From assembly GCA_021156175.1 (NCBI GenBank), contig JAJNBL010000005.1, forward strand, positions 62,001 through 126,000: 64,000 nucleotides of DNA, given 5' to 3'. The translations under genes and the position numbers were made by a program. The notes below the pieces were generated by a model. That model had not been told where the DNA came from. It was given only the letters and a program-made list of their open reading frames with translations, and did not search any database. Below are positions 25,750-34,870 of the stretch, piece after piece (the first letter of the stretch is position 1; each line of letters begins with the position of its first letter). This stretch comes from Rickettsiales bacterium (GTDB taxonomy: Bacteria; Pseudomonadota; Alphaproteobacteria; Rickettsiales; JAJNBL01).

Positions 25750-27006
25750 TTACCGAGTTTCAATTTCCGCCTGCAATGCACCCGCAGATTTTACCGTCTG
25801 CAAGATTGTAATGAGATCACGAGGACCCACACCGAGTGCATTTAAACCAGCCACCAACTCTCCGAGTGTAGCACCACCGTCTAAGATCGTCATCCGACTT
25901 TCATCATCTTCTTTTACTTCAATAAATGTCTTTTCCATCATTGCAGTTTCACCTTCGCTAAACGGCAATGGTTGTGATATATACGGCTCTTCGTTGATAC
26001 GTATCGTCAAGTTTCCTTGCGCAATCGCAACCGTATCCACCCGAACATTCTCGCCCATTACAATCGTGCCAGAGGCTTCATCCACCACAATACGGGCCAC
26101 TTGATCGGTTAGAACACGAAGTTGCTCTACATCGGCAAGTAATTCCATCACATCGCCCTTATAAATTTCTGGAACTTTGAGCGCTACCGTGCCTGGATCA
26201 ATTGCAGTCGCCGCAAAAATATCTTCTTTGGATAAGAGCTTGTTTTTAATCTTGCGATTAATTGTCGCTGCAATCACTTTTGCTGTGCTGATATCAGGAT
26301 TTCTGAGTGCAAGATTGATTGTGTTCATTGAATTGAGGCTGAAATCGATTTCTTTCTCGATAATACCGCCTTGAGCAATCTGACCATTCGTCGGCACACC
26401 TTTACTGACCGTACTGCCAGAGTTCCCTGTCACCGTAAAGCCACCCACCGCAATCGGACCTTGCGCCAAGGCATAGACTTGGCCATCAGCACCTAAGAGC
26501 GGAGTTGCGAGTAACATCCCACCTTGTAAACTTTTTGCATCGCCCATGGTGCTTACACTCACGTCGATGCGGCTGCCGTGCCGGGAAAAGGGAGGGAGGG
26601 AGGCGGTCACAGTTACGGCAGCCACATTCTTTGTCTTGAGGTTCGCACCTTTGGTGTTTACCCCAAGGCGTCCCAAGAAATCTGCTAACCCTTTTTGGGT
26701 AAAGACAGAGTTGGTAAGATTATCTCCGGTACCATTTAACCCCACGACCAACCCGTAGCCGATCAAGAGGTTTTCCCGAATACCTTCCACCTGGACGATA
26801 TCTTTAATACGTGCTCCTTCGCCTTTCTTAAGCGTTGGAAGCGATGCGGAATACGCTGTTCCCGCTGTTGAAAAAGCGATCAGGATATAAAAGAAAATCA
26901 CAACCAGTGCGCTCATCATCAAGCCCAGCGTCGAATAAAGTACATAACCGAACCAAAGATCGACCGGTACTTTCATTGTGGATTTTCTTCTCATATTCAT
27001 TTGCAT
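25750..27006 (-). CDS. flgI: FlgI, flagellar P-ring protein
   Basis: Periplasmic P-ring subunit around the rod. Diagnostic segments: ARIKDIVQVEGIRENLLIGYGLVVGLNGTGD, FTQKGLADFLGRLGV, KNVAAVTVTASLPPF and, near the end, LGELVAGLNALGVGPRDLI. The N-terminus is long: about 20 hydrophilic residues precede a hydrophobic stretch of about 35, longer than an average Sec signal. I chose the ATG at 27006, which has GAGGA upstream; a TTG at 27021 would add five residues. First gene of the flagellar operon seen here; flgA and flgH are not adjacent. Confidence 0.94.
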   Translation of the reverse strand: MQMNMRRKSTMKVPVDLWFGYVLYSTLGLMMSALVVIFFYILIAFSTAGTAYSASLPTLKKGEGARIKDIVQVEGIRENLLIGYGLVVGLNGTGDNLTNSVFTQKGLADFLGRLGVNTKGANLKTKNVAAVTVTASLPPFSRHGSRIDVSVSTMGDAKSLQGGMLLATPLLGADGQVYALAQGPIAVGGFTVTGNSGSTVSKGVPTNGQIAQGGIIEKEIDFSLNSMNTINLALRNPDISTAKVIAATINRKIKNKLLSKEDIFAATAIDPGTVALKVPEIYKGDVMELLADVEQLRVLTDQVARIVVDEASGTIVMGENVRVDTVAIAQGNLTIRINEEPYISQPLPFSEGETAMMEKTFIEVKEDDESRMTILDGGATLGELVAGLNALGVGPRDLITILQTVKSAGALQAEIETR

Positions 27007-27167
27007 ACCCAATTTCCTCAACCTTTTATTTAATCCGCCTTGTGGTTTCCCACGGTAATCCCTCTCCTGTAATAATGCGAAATTCGTGCCAAGTTTTATT
27101 ATCTATAATATTGATATATTACAGCATGTTATATGGTTAATTGGAGGTTAACGGGACGGTGACTAGG

Positions 27168-27206
27168 AAAAAACTGCCGGAGAAAAGGAAGATTCGGCAG
27201 TTTTCT
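27168..27206 (-). terminator. Second terminator downstream of the RTX gene
   Basis: A 10 bp stem, AAAACTGCCG / CGGCAGTTTT, with a loop of about 15 bases. On the minus strand it is followed by TTTTTT, so it terminates transcripts coming from the RTX gene. It stands about 40 bases beyond the first terminator, shielding the flgI operon promoter region. The rest of the gap 27007-27299 is AT-rich with no gene I can support. Confidence 0.7.
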
Positions 27207-27245
27207 GCCACTTTCAAAGGATAAATCAGAGATAGCATTACAATA

Positions 27246-27277
27246 AGAAAAAACCCCGCATCGAAGCGGGGTTTTTC
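27246..27277 (-). terminator. Intrinsic terminator after the RTX gene
   Basis: An 11 bp perfect stem, AAAAACCCCGC / GCGGGGTTTTT, with a six-base loop, 23 bases after the RTX stop codon. T-runs flank both sides, so it can work in either direction, but only the minus strand has a gene ending here. Confidence 0.92.
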
Positions 27278-27299
27278 TATTTCAGATCTAGTAATAATC

Positions 27300-30200
27300 T
27301 TAGATGAAGAACGGATCATGATCCGCAAAGACAAAGTGACCATTATTCAGCGTATACTTACCCGTCATCTCAATCGAGAAGTTCGAATCCGCATCCGTAA
27401 TATAGGTTTTACTGCCTATGATTTGATAACCTAAGACAGACTCATCGTGTGAAACTCCTGCGATAATGCCAGTGAATCCTAGTCCCACTAAGATGATACG
27501 GTCGTTTACCCCATCGAAATCCTGAATAATGTCGCGGAATCCTACGGTCGAATCATCGAAGCTATCAAAGACGAAGTAGTCCGACCCTGCTTCACCGTAA
27601 AGGAGATCTTTCCCACCGTTACCGTAGAGAATATCATTACCTATTCCGCCGCGTACCGTATCAGCACCATCACCGGCTACCAGGATATCATTTCCCGCTT
27701 CACCCATGACACTGTCATTACCAAAGCCTGCGAAAATAAAGTCATCACCTAAGCCACCATAGAGCTTATCAAGGCCACTCCCGCTGGTGATTGTATCGTT
27801 ACCATCATCGCCTTTGAGGATGTTTCCACCATCGCCGGAAGTAATGTTATCGTTACCTATGCCGCCATACATGGTGTTCTTACCATCGCCCGCAACAAGC
27901 ACATCATCACCATCATTACCTTCGAGGTAATTATTGCCTGCATCTGCAGAGAGGGAATCGTTACCTAAACCACCATAGAGTTTATCGTTACCGATACCGC
28001 TCGTGATCGTATCGTTACCATCATTCCCTTTCAAGATATTGGTACCCACGCCAGCAGTAATCACATCATCACCTGCGCCGCCGTAAAGGGTATTGTTACC
28101 ATCTCCAGCGATAAGCACATCATTGCCTTCATTGCCTTCGATATAGTTATTACCGGCGTCAGCGTTCAAGATATCATCGCCTAAGCCACCATAAAGCTTA
28201 TCGTTCGCAATACCGCTGCTGATCGTATCATTGCCATCTTCGCCTTTGATGTTATTAACACCATCGCCAGAGGTAATCACATCATTACCAGCACCGCCTT
28301 CGAGCCTGTTTTTACCATTACCACTAATGATAATGTCATCACCTAAGCCGCCATCTAAGAAATTGTCTCCGTCTCCAGCAACCAGGCGATCATCTCCATC
28401 GCCACCATCGAGCGTACTTTTGCCATCACCTACGAGGAGAACGTCATTACCCGCATCGCCATAAAGTCTGCTGATGCCGCTGCCTGAAGTGAGCCTATCA
28501 TCTCCATCACCACCGCGTAAGGTATTGTTTCCATCGCCAGCGGTCAGGATATCATCGCCTTCATTACCCTCGAGGCTATCGTTTCCATTGCCGCTTATAA
28601 GTACATCATCACCTAAGCCGCCGTAGAGTTTATCATTTCCATCACCGGTAGTGATACGGTCATTGCCGCCCATAGCACTGATGATATTATTGCCACTTAA
28701 GTCAGTGATGGTATCTCTACCGCTGCTCGTGGTAATCGTATCATTACCCAAACCACCTTCGATAGAAGAACGGTTATAGGTCCCTAAAAGCGTTACTTTA
28801 TCGCTTCCATCCCCTAAATCCATTCGGATCTCGGTGCTGGTTTGTGCCGCGATGAAAGTAATCGTATCGTTCCCAGCGCCTGAGTTGATGGTAAAGTTAT
28901 TGGAGTAATCGCTGTTGTTACTTTCCGCAGTAACATTGATCTTATCACTACCATTACCGGTCGTGATATCTCCACGTTTCGCACCATTGATGGTTACAAC
29001 ACTGTTACCGCCATCACCCAACGTCACATCGGTATGGACGAAGTTGTTGGTCATGAGCGTTTTCGCCGTATCAAACGCAACTTCGATATTCTTCACGCTA
29101 TTCCACTCAGAAAGGAGCGACACGGCAATGTTTTTACCCGATACTTGGTATTGGATTGAAGCATTATCCGCAACGCCCGCAATCGCAAGCGCCGCACCCG
29201 TCACAACATGCGCTTTGGTATCCAAAGGCTGCAGGGTATAGCCATCGCTATTGAGAATATGATTCTGATCCGTCGCATTGCTGAAGCGAATGCCATTTAT
29301 AACATTCACAGAAGGATCTGCTGCGGGAGGGATGGTATCATCTCCACCGCCAACAATGGTATCTTCATCACCGCCGGTCACAGTATCATCACTGCCACCG
29401 CCTGTTACGGTATCATCACTGCCACCACCAGTCACGGTATCATCACTGCCACCACCTGTTACGGTATCACCACTGCCACCGCCTGTTACGGTATCACTAC
29501 CACCGTCACCTGTTACGGTATCATCGCTGCCACCGCCAGTCACAGTATCGCTGCCACCACCAGTCACGGTATCGCTGCCACCGCCAGTCACGGTATCACT
29601 GCCACCGCCTGTCACAGTATCGCTGCCGCCACCTGTTACGGTATCATCACTACCACCGCCAGTCACGGTATCGCTGCCGCCACCTGTTACGGTATCATCA
29701 CTGCCGCCGCCGGTCACGGTATCACTACCACCACCGCTGGATACAGTATCATCTCCGCCTGACGAACCGTGATCATCATTTCCATGACCATGATGATCTT
29801 TATCGTCGTGTTTCTTATCCTTGTCGTCTTTATCTTTATTGTCGTTCTTCTCTTTTTCTTCTTTTGCTTTCTGAGCTTTTTCTTGTTCTTTCTCTTTTTC
29901 TTTCTCAACTTTCACGGATTCACCAATAGAAAGATATTCAGCAAGCCCCTTCTCTACATGCGAAAGAATATTTGAATGCTCCGCAGAAATAATTTTCTTA
30001 AGATCCACACCCTCGCTAGGATTACGCAATTCAAACTGCCCATATAAAAGGAAATGTTCAAACGCACTGATCTCATTGCTCGCAAAGGCTTTCGCAAGAT
30101 CTGGATTGGTTTTGATATAATATTCTGTGTTAAACAGCTCGCTTGGGGAACGCCCTTCATACACCCCAATCGAAATAAAATGCTCAAGAGCGCTAATTTT

Positions 30201-30533
30201 TCCTGCTGCTACCGCCTCTGCGATATCAGGATTATGCTTTAAGTAATAAGCCTCATTAAAGAAAGGAAGGCTGCCATAACCATCTTTCTTTGCCCATCCC
30301 ATAAAGTCTTTTAAGGTCGGATGTTCTTCAAAAGCAGCCGCTTTATATGTGTGCGTATTCTCTAAAGGAGATGCCGAACGACCTTCATATTGGCCATAAG
30401 CAAGGTAATGAAGTACTGGACTAACACCGGATTCATGTACATCCGGGTTATTCTTCAGGTAATGTCCCACATCAAACGAGGCTAAATGCCCAAGGACAGT
30501 TTTACCTGGATCTGCTGACATTTTCGACTTCAT
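27300..30533 (-). CDS. Large RTX (hemolysin-type calcium-binding) secreted protein
   Basis: Domain order: about three N-terminal repeats of a YLKNNPDV...HYLAYGQYEGR type (residues 15-165), a Lys/Glu/Asp-rich linker (210-250), a Gly/Ser/Asp/Thr-Val repeat tract (255-400), a beta-rich domain (410-570), then some 40 RTX nonapeptides of the GGxGxDxxx type (570-990) and an RTX C-terminal domain (NDRIILVGLGF... to the end). There is no Sec signal, as expected for type I secretion with a C-terminal signal. Calcium in the medium would fold the repeats. No hlyB/hlyD/tolC-like genes are next to it. GGAG lies seven bases before the ATG. Adhesin or S-layer-like roles are plausible; no lytic domain is visible. 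Confidence 0.9.
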   Translation of the reverse strand: MKSKMSADPGKTVLGHLASFDVGHYLKNNPDVHESGVSPVLHYLAYGQYEGRSASPLENTHTYKAAAFEEHPTLKDFMGWAKKDGYGSLPFFNEAYYLKHNPDIAEAVAAGKISALEHFISIGVYEGRSPSELFNTEYYIKTNPDLAKAFASNEISAFEHFLLYGQFELRNPSEGVDLKKIISAEHSNILSHVEKGLAEYLSIGESVKVEKEKEKEQEKAQKAKEEKEKNDNKDKDDKDKKHDDKDHHGHGNDDHGSSGGDDTVSSGGGSDTVTGGGSDDTVTGGGSDTVTGGGSDDTVTGGGSDTVTGGGSDTVTGGGSDTVTGGGSDTVTGGGSDDTVTGDGGSDTVTGGGSGDTVTGGGSDDTVTGGGSDDTVTGGGSDDTVTGGDEDTIVGGGDDTIPPAADPSVNVINGIRFSNATDQNHILNSDGYTLQPLDTKAHVVTGAALAIAGVADNASIQYQVSGKNIAVSLLSEWNSVKNIEVAFDTAKTLMTNNFVHTDVTLGDGGNSVVTINGAKRGDITTGNGSDKINVTAESNNSDYSNNFTINSGAGNDTITFIAAQTSTEIRMDLGDGSDKVTLLGTYNRSSIEGGLGNDTITTSSGRDTITDLSGNNIISAMGGNDRITTGDGNDKLYGGLGDDVLISGNGNDSLEGNEGDDILTAGDGNNTLRGGDGDDRLTSGSGISRLYGDAGNDVLLVGDGKSTLDGGDGDDRLVAGDGDNFLDGGLGDDIIISGNGKNRLEGGAGNDVITSGDGVNNIKGEDGNDTISSGIANDKLYGGLGDDILNADAGNNYIEGNEGNDVLIAGDGNNTLYGGAGDDVITAGVGTNILKGNDGNDTITSGIGNDKLYGGLGNDSLSADAGNNYLEGNDGDDVLVAGDGKNTMYGGIGNDNITSGDGGNILKGDDGNDTITSGSGLDKLYGGLGDDFIFAGFGNDSVMGEAGNDILVAGDGADTVRGGIGNDILYGNGGKDLLYGEAGSDYFVFDSFDDSTVGFRDIIQDFDGVNDRIILVGLGFTGIIAGVSHDESVLGYQIIGSKTYITDADSNFSIEMTGKYTLNNGHFVFADHDPFFI
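29341..29757 (-). repeat. Tandem repeat coding for GGGSDTVT units
   Basis: About 15 units of 24 or 27 bases, read on the minus strand as GGGSDTVT or GGGSDDTVT. Units differ mainly at wobble positions, and the two lengths alternate, as expected from unequal exchange or slipped-strand copying. Copy number is likely to vary between strains without breaking the frame. Confidence 0.85.
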
Positions 30534-30940
30534 GCCGTTACTCCAAATCTCTAAAGGACTACGAGTTTAGACAGGTTCCAATAACCATCCCTACATATTC
30601 AACAGCCTAGAGTTTATAAGGAATTAGTTAAATCAATGCTAAGTGGGGGTTAATTTTCCATTTATATTTCAGTTTATTAGCAGACGCCTTTACCGCCTTA
30701 TTATATTCTAGAGATCCATCAACAAGAGATTTTAACGTATTGTAATGTAGAAAATTTCTACCTACAGTTACTATTTTTCCCTAGAAGAAACTTTCTAGCT
30801 TTAAATGAAAAATCCGGAAAAAATTTCTCCTTGTTAAATAGGGAGGATTTTTTGCTGTTAAAAAAAACTTCAGGGTGTTATGATCCGGCCACGTGTTCTT
30901 TTTAAGAAGAAGCCACATAGATAATTTAGAACTAGAGAAG
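30534..30940. other. AT-rich intergenic region between the RTX gene and dnaN
   Basis: About 400 bases between the divergent RTX and dnaN starts, with no open frame I can support and no tRNA-like structure. It must hold the promoters of both genes, but no -35/-10 pair with normal spacing is convincing. dnaA is not adjacent, so nothing here argues for the replication origin. Confidence 0.5.
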
Positions 30941-32167
30941 ATGGTTGATATGATGATGGATGGGATGTTACTGGATCAGGAAAATATTTCTGAAACCTTA
31001 CCGGGAATGGAAAACACTGCCACAGGCGCAAAAAAGAAAGCATCCTCCGTTGCACTCACAATTGATCGTGCACAGTTGTTAAGATCACTTGCGCACGTTC
31101 AGAGCGTTGTAGAGAAACGTAACACGATTCCAATTTTAAGCCACGTAAAGCTTGAAACTGAAACCGGTGTGCTTCGCCTAACCGCCACCGATATGGATAT
31201 TGCGATCGTGGAAGAAGTGGACGTCGCGGTACAAAAATCCGGCGTGCTTACCGTTCCTGCACAAACGTTTTATGATATCATCCGCAAACTTCCTGAAGGT
31301 TCAGAAGTAAACCTCGAAGGCGATACCGGCACCGGCAAACTCTTTATTAAATCTGCGAGCTGTAACTTCACACTTCCTTGCCTGGATGCTACTGACTTCC
31401 CCGCAATGGATCGTGGCGAACTTTCGCATAATTTCGTACTTCCTTCACGCGATTGCATGGCGCTGATTGATAAGCCACGTTTTGCAATTTCTACCGAAGA
31501 AACACGTTATTACTTAAACGGGATTTATCTCCACGCAGCCAATGCTGATGGTAAAGCCGTGCTCCGCAGCGTTGCGACCGATGGCCACCGCCTCGCTCGT
31601 ATCGAAGTGGATCTGCCAGAAGGTGCAACCAATATTCCGGGCGTGATCGTACCACGCAAAACCGTATTTGAACTCAAGAAACTTCTCGATGAAGGCGTTG
31701 AGCAAGTGATGGTATCATTATCGCAAAACAAAATCCGTTTTGTATGCGGCAAAGCAATCCTGCTTTCTAAGCTGATTGATGGTACGTTCCCTGACTACGA
31801 AAAAGTCATTCCAAAGAGCAATGACAGACTTCTGGAAGTAGACACCGATTTCTTGCGTCAAGCGGTTGACCGTGTATCGGTGATTTCTTCTGATAAACTC
31901 CGCGTGATTAAATTCTCGCTTGAGAAAGGCACACTCACACTTTCTGCCAACAGCCAGGAAAGCGGTGATGCACGCGAAGTGGTGAATGTTCCTTACGATG
32001 GACAAGGCTTAGAAATTGGCTTTAATTCACGCTATATGCTGGAGATGTTATCTCAGCTGGAAGGCGAAGTGGTGCAATTCCTTTTCGCAAACGGCACCGC
32101 ACCTGCGCTTGTAAAAGATACGGCGAATCTCGGAGCATTATATGTCGTGATGCCGATGCGCGTATAA
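30941..32167 (+). CDS. dnaN: DnaN, DNA polymerase III sliding clamp
   Basis: The beta clamp tethers polymerase III to DNA. LTIDRAQLLRSLAHVQSVVEKRNTIPILSHV, LTATDMDIAI, RSVATDGHRLA and the C-terminal ALVKDTANLGALYVVMPMRV are typical. The core begins about 37 residues after the chosen ATG at 30941; the extra N-terminus is Met/Asp-rich then Lys-rich (GAKKKASS). An upstream GTG at 30893 or internal ATGs are possible starts, so the true length of the extension is uncertain. A terminator follows. Confidence 0.94.
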   Translation: MVDMMMDGMLLDQENISETLPGMENTATGAKKKASSVALTIDRAQLLRSLAHVQSVVEKRNTIPILSHVKLETETGVLRLTATDMDIAIVEEVDVAVQKSGVLTVPAQTFYDIIRKLPEGSEVNLEGDTGTGKLFIKSASCNFTLPCLDATDFPAMDRGELSHNFVLPSRDCMALIDKPRFAISTEETRYYLNGIYLHAANADGKAVLRSVATDGHRLARIEVDLPEGATNIPGVIVPRKTVFELKKLLDEGVEQVMVSLSQNKIRFVCGKAILLSKLIDGTFPDYEKVIPKSNDRLLEVDTDFLRQAVDRVSVISSDKLRVIKFSLEKGTLTLSANSQESGDAREVVNVPYDGQGLEIGFNSRYMLEMLSQLEGEVVQFLFANGTAPALVKDTANLGALYVVMPMRV

Positions 32168-32196
32168 TTTTTAGGCGTATAATGAATTTCATGATC

Positions 32197-32233
32197 ACCC
32201 TCCGAGCTTCACACTCGGAGGGTTCATTATTTT
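32197..32233 (+). terminator. Intrinsic terminator after dnaN
   Basis: A perfect 10 bp stem, ACCCTCCGAG / CTCGGAGGGT, with a seven-base loop, followed by TCATTATTTT. It lies 29 bases after the dnaN stop and just before the next gene. Confidence 0.85.
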
Positions 32234-32250
32234 AGAGTCATATATATAGA

Positions 32251-33147
32251 ATGAAACCTAAGCTTCTCTTTTTAGCCAAGTTCGCTCTCGCCGCGGCGTC
32301 ACTCGGCCTCGTGTTCTACGAGATCAACGTTCCACAGATGATGGATTACCTCACGGCAGTGCATCCGTTCTACTTATTCCTCTGCGCAGCTGCCCTCACT
32401 CTTGGTCAAATCGTGAGCGCATTTCGTATGCGTTATTATTTTGGAGCGGAAGGCCTAGAGATGTCGCGCCATTTCGCGATCCGTCTTTATTTTATGGGCG
32501 CGTTCTTCAACCAGATGCTCCCAGGCGGCATCGGCGGTGATGGCTACAAAATTTTCCTCGTGTCACACTTACACGGATTCTCAAAACTCACCGCATTCCT
32601 GCGAATGCTCTCGAATCGCGCGAGTGGACTTTTTCTTCTGATCCTACTCACCGCCGCACTCGCTTTCTCAAGCCGCCTTGTCGATATCATCCCTTATGCA
32701 TCCTGGCTGATTTCCGCTGGGATAATACTCCTCTTTCCCTGCTACTTCATCAGCGCAAGAATTTTGCTGAAAGAACCAATCGCAATGGCACTTAAGGCTG
32801 CGGAGTATTCGCTTGTTGTTCAAGGACTGTGCATTGTCAGCGCATACGCATTATTCATTGGAATGGGATTAGACAAAACACATGTTCCTCTTGTCGCCGA
32901 CTACCTTGTCCTCTTTATGATATCATCCATCGTCTCTGTTTTGCCAATCTCGATCGGTGGGGCAGGGTTACGAGAATTGACCTTTCTTTATGGCACCCAC
33001 CTCATGGGGCTCGATAAAGAATTCGGGATTGCATTTTCCTTGACCTATTTTATGGTGAACCTTCTTATTTCGCTCCCCGGAGGTTATTTTTTTATGACAC
33101 GGGAACACAAAAAAGAGGCACCGACACATTCTATTGTGGATAAATAG
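32251..33147 (+). CDS. Flippase-like membrane protein (UPF0104/LPG synthase TM family)
   Basis: About eight hydrophobic segments. The family signatures are present: LGQIVSAFRMRYYF, the conserved FNQMLPGGIGGDGYK loop (residues 89-103) and SVLPISIGGAGLRELTF near the C-terminus. The family includes the transmembrane half of lysylphosphatidylglycerol synthase and flippase-like proteins; this protein has no aminoacyl-transferase domain. The lipid substrate is unknown. It starts just after the dnaN terminator and is followed by a new promoter. Confidence 0.82.
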   Translation: MKPKLLFLAKFALAAASLGLVFYEINVPQMMDYLTAVHPFYLFLCAAALTLGQIVSAFRMRYYFGAEGLEMSRHFAIRLYFMGAFFNQMLPGGIGGDGYKIFLVSHLHGFSKLTAFLRMLSNRASGLFLLILLTAALAFSSRLVDIIPYASWLISAGIILLFPCYFISARILLKEPIAMALKAAEYSLVVQGLCIVSAYALFIGMGLDKTHVPLVADYLVLFMISSIVSVLPISIGGAGLRELTFLYGTHLMGLDKEFGIAFSLTYFMVNLLISLPGGYFFMTREHKKEAPTHSIVDK

Positions 33148-33231
33148 GTCATTATTCTGATTCTTTTTTAAGAAATGGCGCATTTATCTCAAAAATAGCA
33201 CCGCTTTCACCCCTTCTCACTCAAAAATTGT

Positions 33232-33259
33232 TTGTCTCAAGGGTTGGAAGCTGTATAGT
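33232..33259 (+). promoter_or_regulatory. Promoter upstream of the nitronate monooxygenase homologue
   Basis: TTGTCT and TATAGT with 16-base spacing; the -10 matches at five of six positions. The predicted transcript start is about 30 bases before the GTG. A small inverted repeat GCTAA / TTAGC (33265-33280) lies in the leader, directly before the start region. Confidence 0.5.
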
Positions 33260-33294
33260 GTTTCGCTAACGATAATTAGCATGTGGCATGATAC

Positions 33295-34704
33295 GTGTTT
33301 AACAAAAGCAAGCTGAAATCCGTTGTTATTTCTGGTCGGGAAGTATTCCCTATCATAGAAGGCGGAAAAGGAATTGGTGTTAGTAACGGTACAAGCTCCG
33401 GGGCATTTGCCCAGGCGGGAGCCGTTGGAACCTTTTCGGGGGTCAATGCTGACCGCTACGATGCACAAGGCAATTACAAAGAGCCCGTGTATCAGACCAC
33501 GACCCGTCGTGAGCGCCATAATGAACTTATTGAAATGAGTATCGAAGGCGGCATCACCCAGGCAAAAATCGCGCACGAACAATCAAATGGCGAAGGGCGA
33601 ATCCACGTCAATATTTTATGGGAAATGGGCGGCGCTCAACGCATCCTCCACGGTCTCTTAGAAGGCGCGAAAGGGATGATCCACGGCGTAACCTGCGGTG
33701 CGGGGATGCCTTATAAAGTCGCTGAAATTTCAGAACATTACGGCATACACTATTATCCTATCGTTTCCTCAATGCGTGCATTCCGCGCACTCTGGAAACG
33801 TTCTTATCATAAACATTCAGCCCTACTTGGCGGAGTGGTTTACGAAGATCCATGGCTTGCGGGCGGGCATAACGGCCTTTCAAACAGCGAAGATCCGAAT
33901 GCACCGGAAGATCCGTATCCACGCGTGGCAGAATTGCGCAAATTCATGAATGAAGTGGGCCTTCAACATGTCCCTGTCGTGATGGCAGGTGGCGTGTGGT
34001 ATTTGCGCGAGTGGGAACATTGGCTCGATAACCCAGAAATTGGCCCGGTAGCCTTCCAATTCGGAACGCGCCCGATCGTCACCAAAGAAAGCCCGGTATC
34101 CGAAGCTTGGAAGCGCAAACTTCTGTCGCTTAAAGAAGGCGACGTATTCTTAAACCGTTACAGCCCAACAGGCTTCTATTCATCTGGGGTTTACAACCAA
34201 TTCATCAAAGATATCGAAGGTAGACACAAACGTCAGGTGGCCTATGCCTCAGTACCGGAAGGGAATCTCACGGAAGTCATTCCTTTTGGCCCAAGAAAAC
34301 GCCCAATTTATGTCACCACCGGCAGCCAGGCGCTTGCAGAAGAATGGATTTCCCAGGGCTATAATGAATTGATGAAAACACCTGAAAGTACGGTGATTTT
34401 CGTGAAGCCAGAAGAAGCCGCGTCTATTATTAAAGACCAAGTCGATTGCATGGGATGCCTAAGCGCCTGTAAGTTCAGCAATTGGTCGGACCATTTGGAG
34501 AATTATACCACCGGTCAGAAAGCAGACCCGCGGAGCTTCTGTATCCAGAAAACATTGCAGGATATTATCCATTCGGACGATACCGAGAACCAGCTGATGT
34601 TCGCTGGGCACAACGCGTATCAGTTCGGGAAAGATCCTTTCTATAGCAATGGGTTCGTGCCAACCGTGAAAGAGTTGGTTGATCGGATTATGACCGGCGA
34701 TTAA
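33295..34704 (+). CDS. Nitronate monooxygenase / 2-nitropropane dioxygenase-like flavoprotein
   Basis: An FMN TIM-barrel enzyme of the NPD/YrpB group. FPIIEGGKGIGVSNGTSSGAFA, the HVNILWEMGG segment, GVTCGAGMPYKVAEI, VVMAGGVWY and VAFQFGTRPIVTKESP line up with FMN-binding motifs. It is longer (469) than classic NPD proteins; the last 80 residues hold a CMGCLSACKFS cluster and a further Cys (RSFCIQKT), which could bind a metal. The family oxidises nitronates or acts as enoyl reductase; the substrate is unknown. The start is a GTG at 33295 without a clear ribosome site. Confidence 0.8.
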   Translation: MFNKSKLKSVVISGREVFPIIEGGKGIGVSNGTSSGAFAQAGAVGTFSGVNADRYDAQGNYKEPVYQTTTRRERHNELIEMSIEGGITQAKIAHEQSNGEGRIHVNILWEMGGAQRILHGLLEGAKGMIHGVTCGAGMPYKVAEISEHYGIHYYPIVSSMRAFRALWKRSYHKHSALLGGVVYEDPWLAGGHNGLSNSEDPNAPEDPYPRVAELRKFMNEVGLQHVPVVMAGGVWYLREWEHWLDNPEIGPVAFQFGTRPIVTKESPVSEAWKRKLLSLKEGDVFLNRYSPTGFYSSGVYNQFIKDIEGRHKRQVAYASVPEGNLTEVIPFGPRKRPIYVTTGSQALAEEWISQGYNELMKTPESTVIFVKPEEAASIIKDQVDCMGCLSACKFSNWSDHLENYTTGQKADPRSFCIQKTLQDIIHSDDTENQLMFAGHNAYQFGKDPFYSNGFVPTVKELVDRIMTGD

Positions 34705-34870
34705 TTCCGTTTTCCACAAAGCTGATGACGGGCCGGCTTTGAGCAACCCAGAGCAGAACAACCTTGTAATCCAACCATTTTCTCGATTTACGCATATAGT
34801 TATTGCACTTTGAGCCCCTATTATGTTACAAATTCGTGAATAAATAGGGAAATCACAATCCGTCATCCAT

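Noticed and set aside
27159-27224. A 21-codon plus-strand frame with GTG start and GGAGG upstream
   Set aside because: It covers one of the minus-strand terminators, its basic composition matches that of the hairpin, and nothing supports expression.
27370-27395. GTTCGAATCC, like the T-loop of a tRNA
   Set aside because: It lies in the coding sequence of the RTX C-terminal domain and no cloverleaf can be formed around it. A similar GTTCGAGTCC in mnmC was rejected for the same reason.
29278-29772. A plus-strand proline/valine-rich open frame opposite the RTX repeats
   Set aside because: It is the mirror of the GGGSDTVT repeat tract; the repeat keeps all frames open, and the minus-strand RTX gene explains the sequence fully.
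30534-30940. Replication origin next to dnaN
   Set aside because: No dnaA gene, no cluster of DnaA boxes (TTATCCACA-like) and no neighbouring recF or gyrB; the AT-rich gap alone is not enough.
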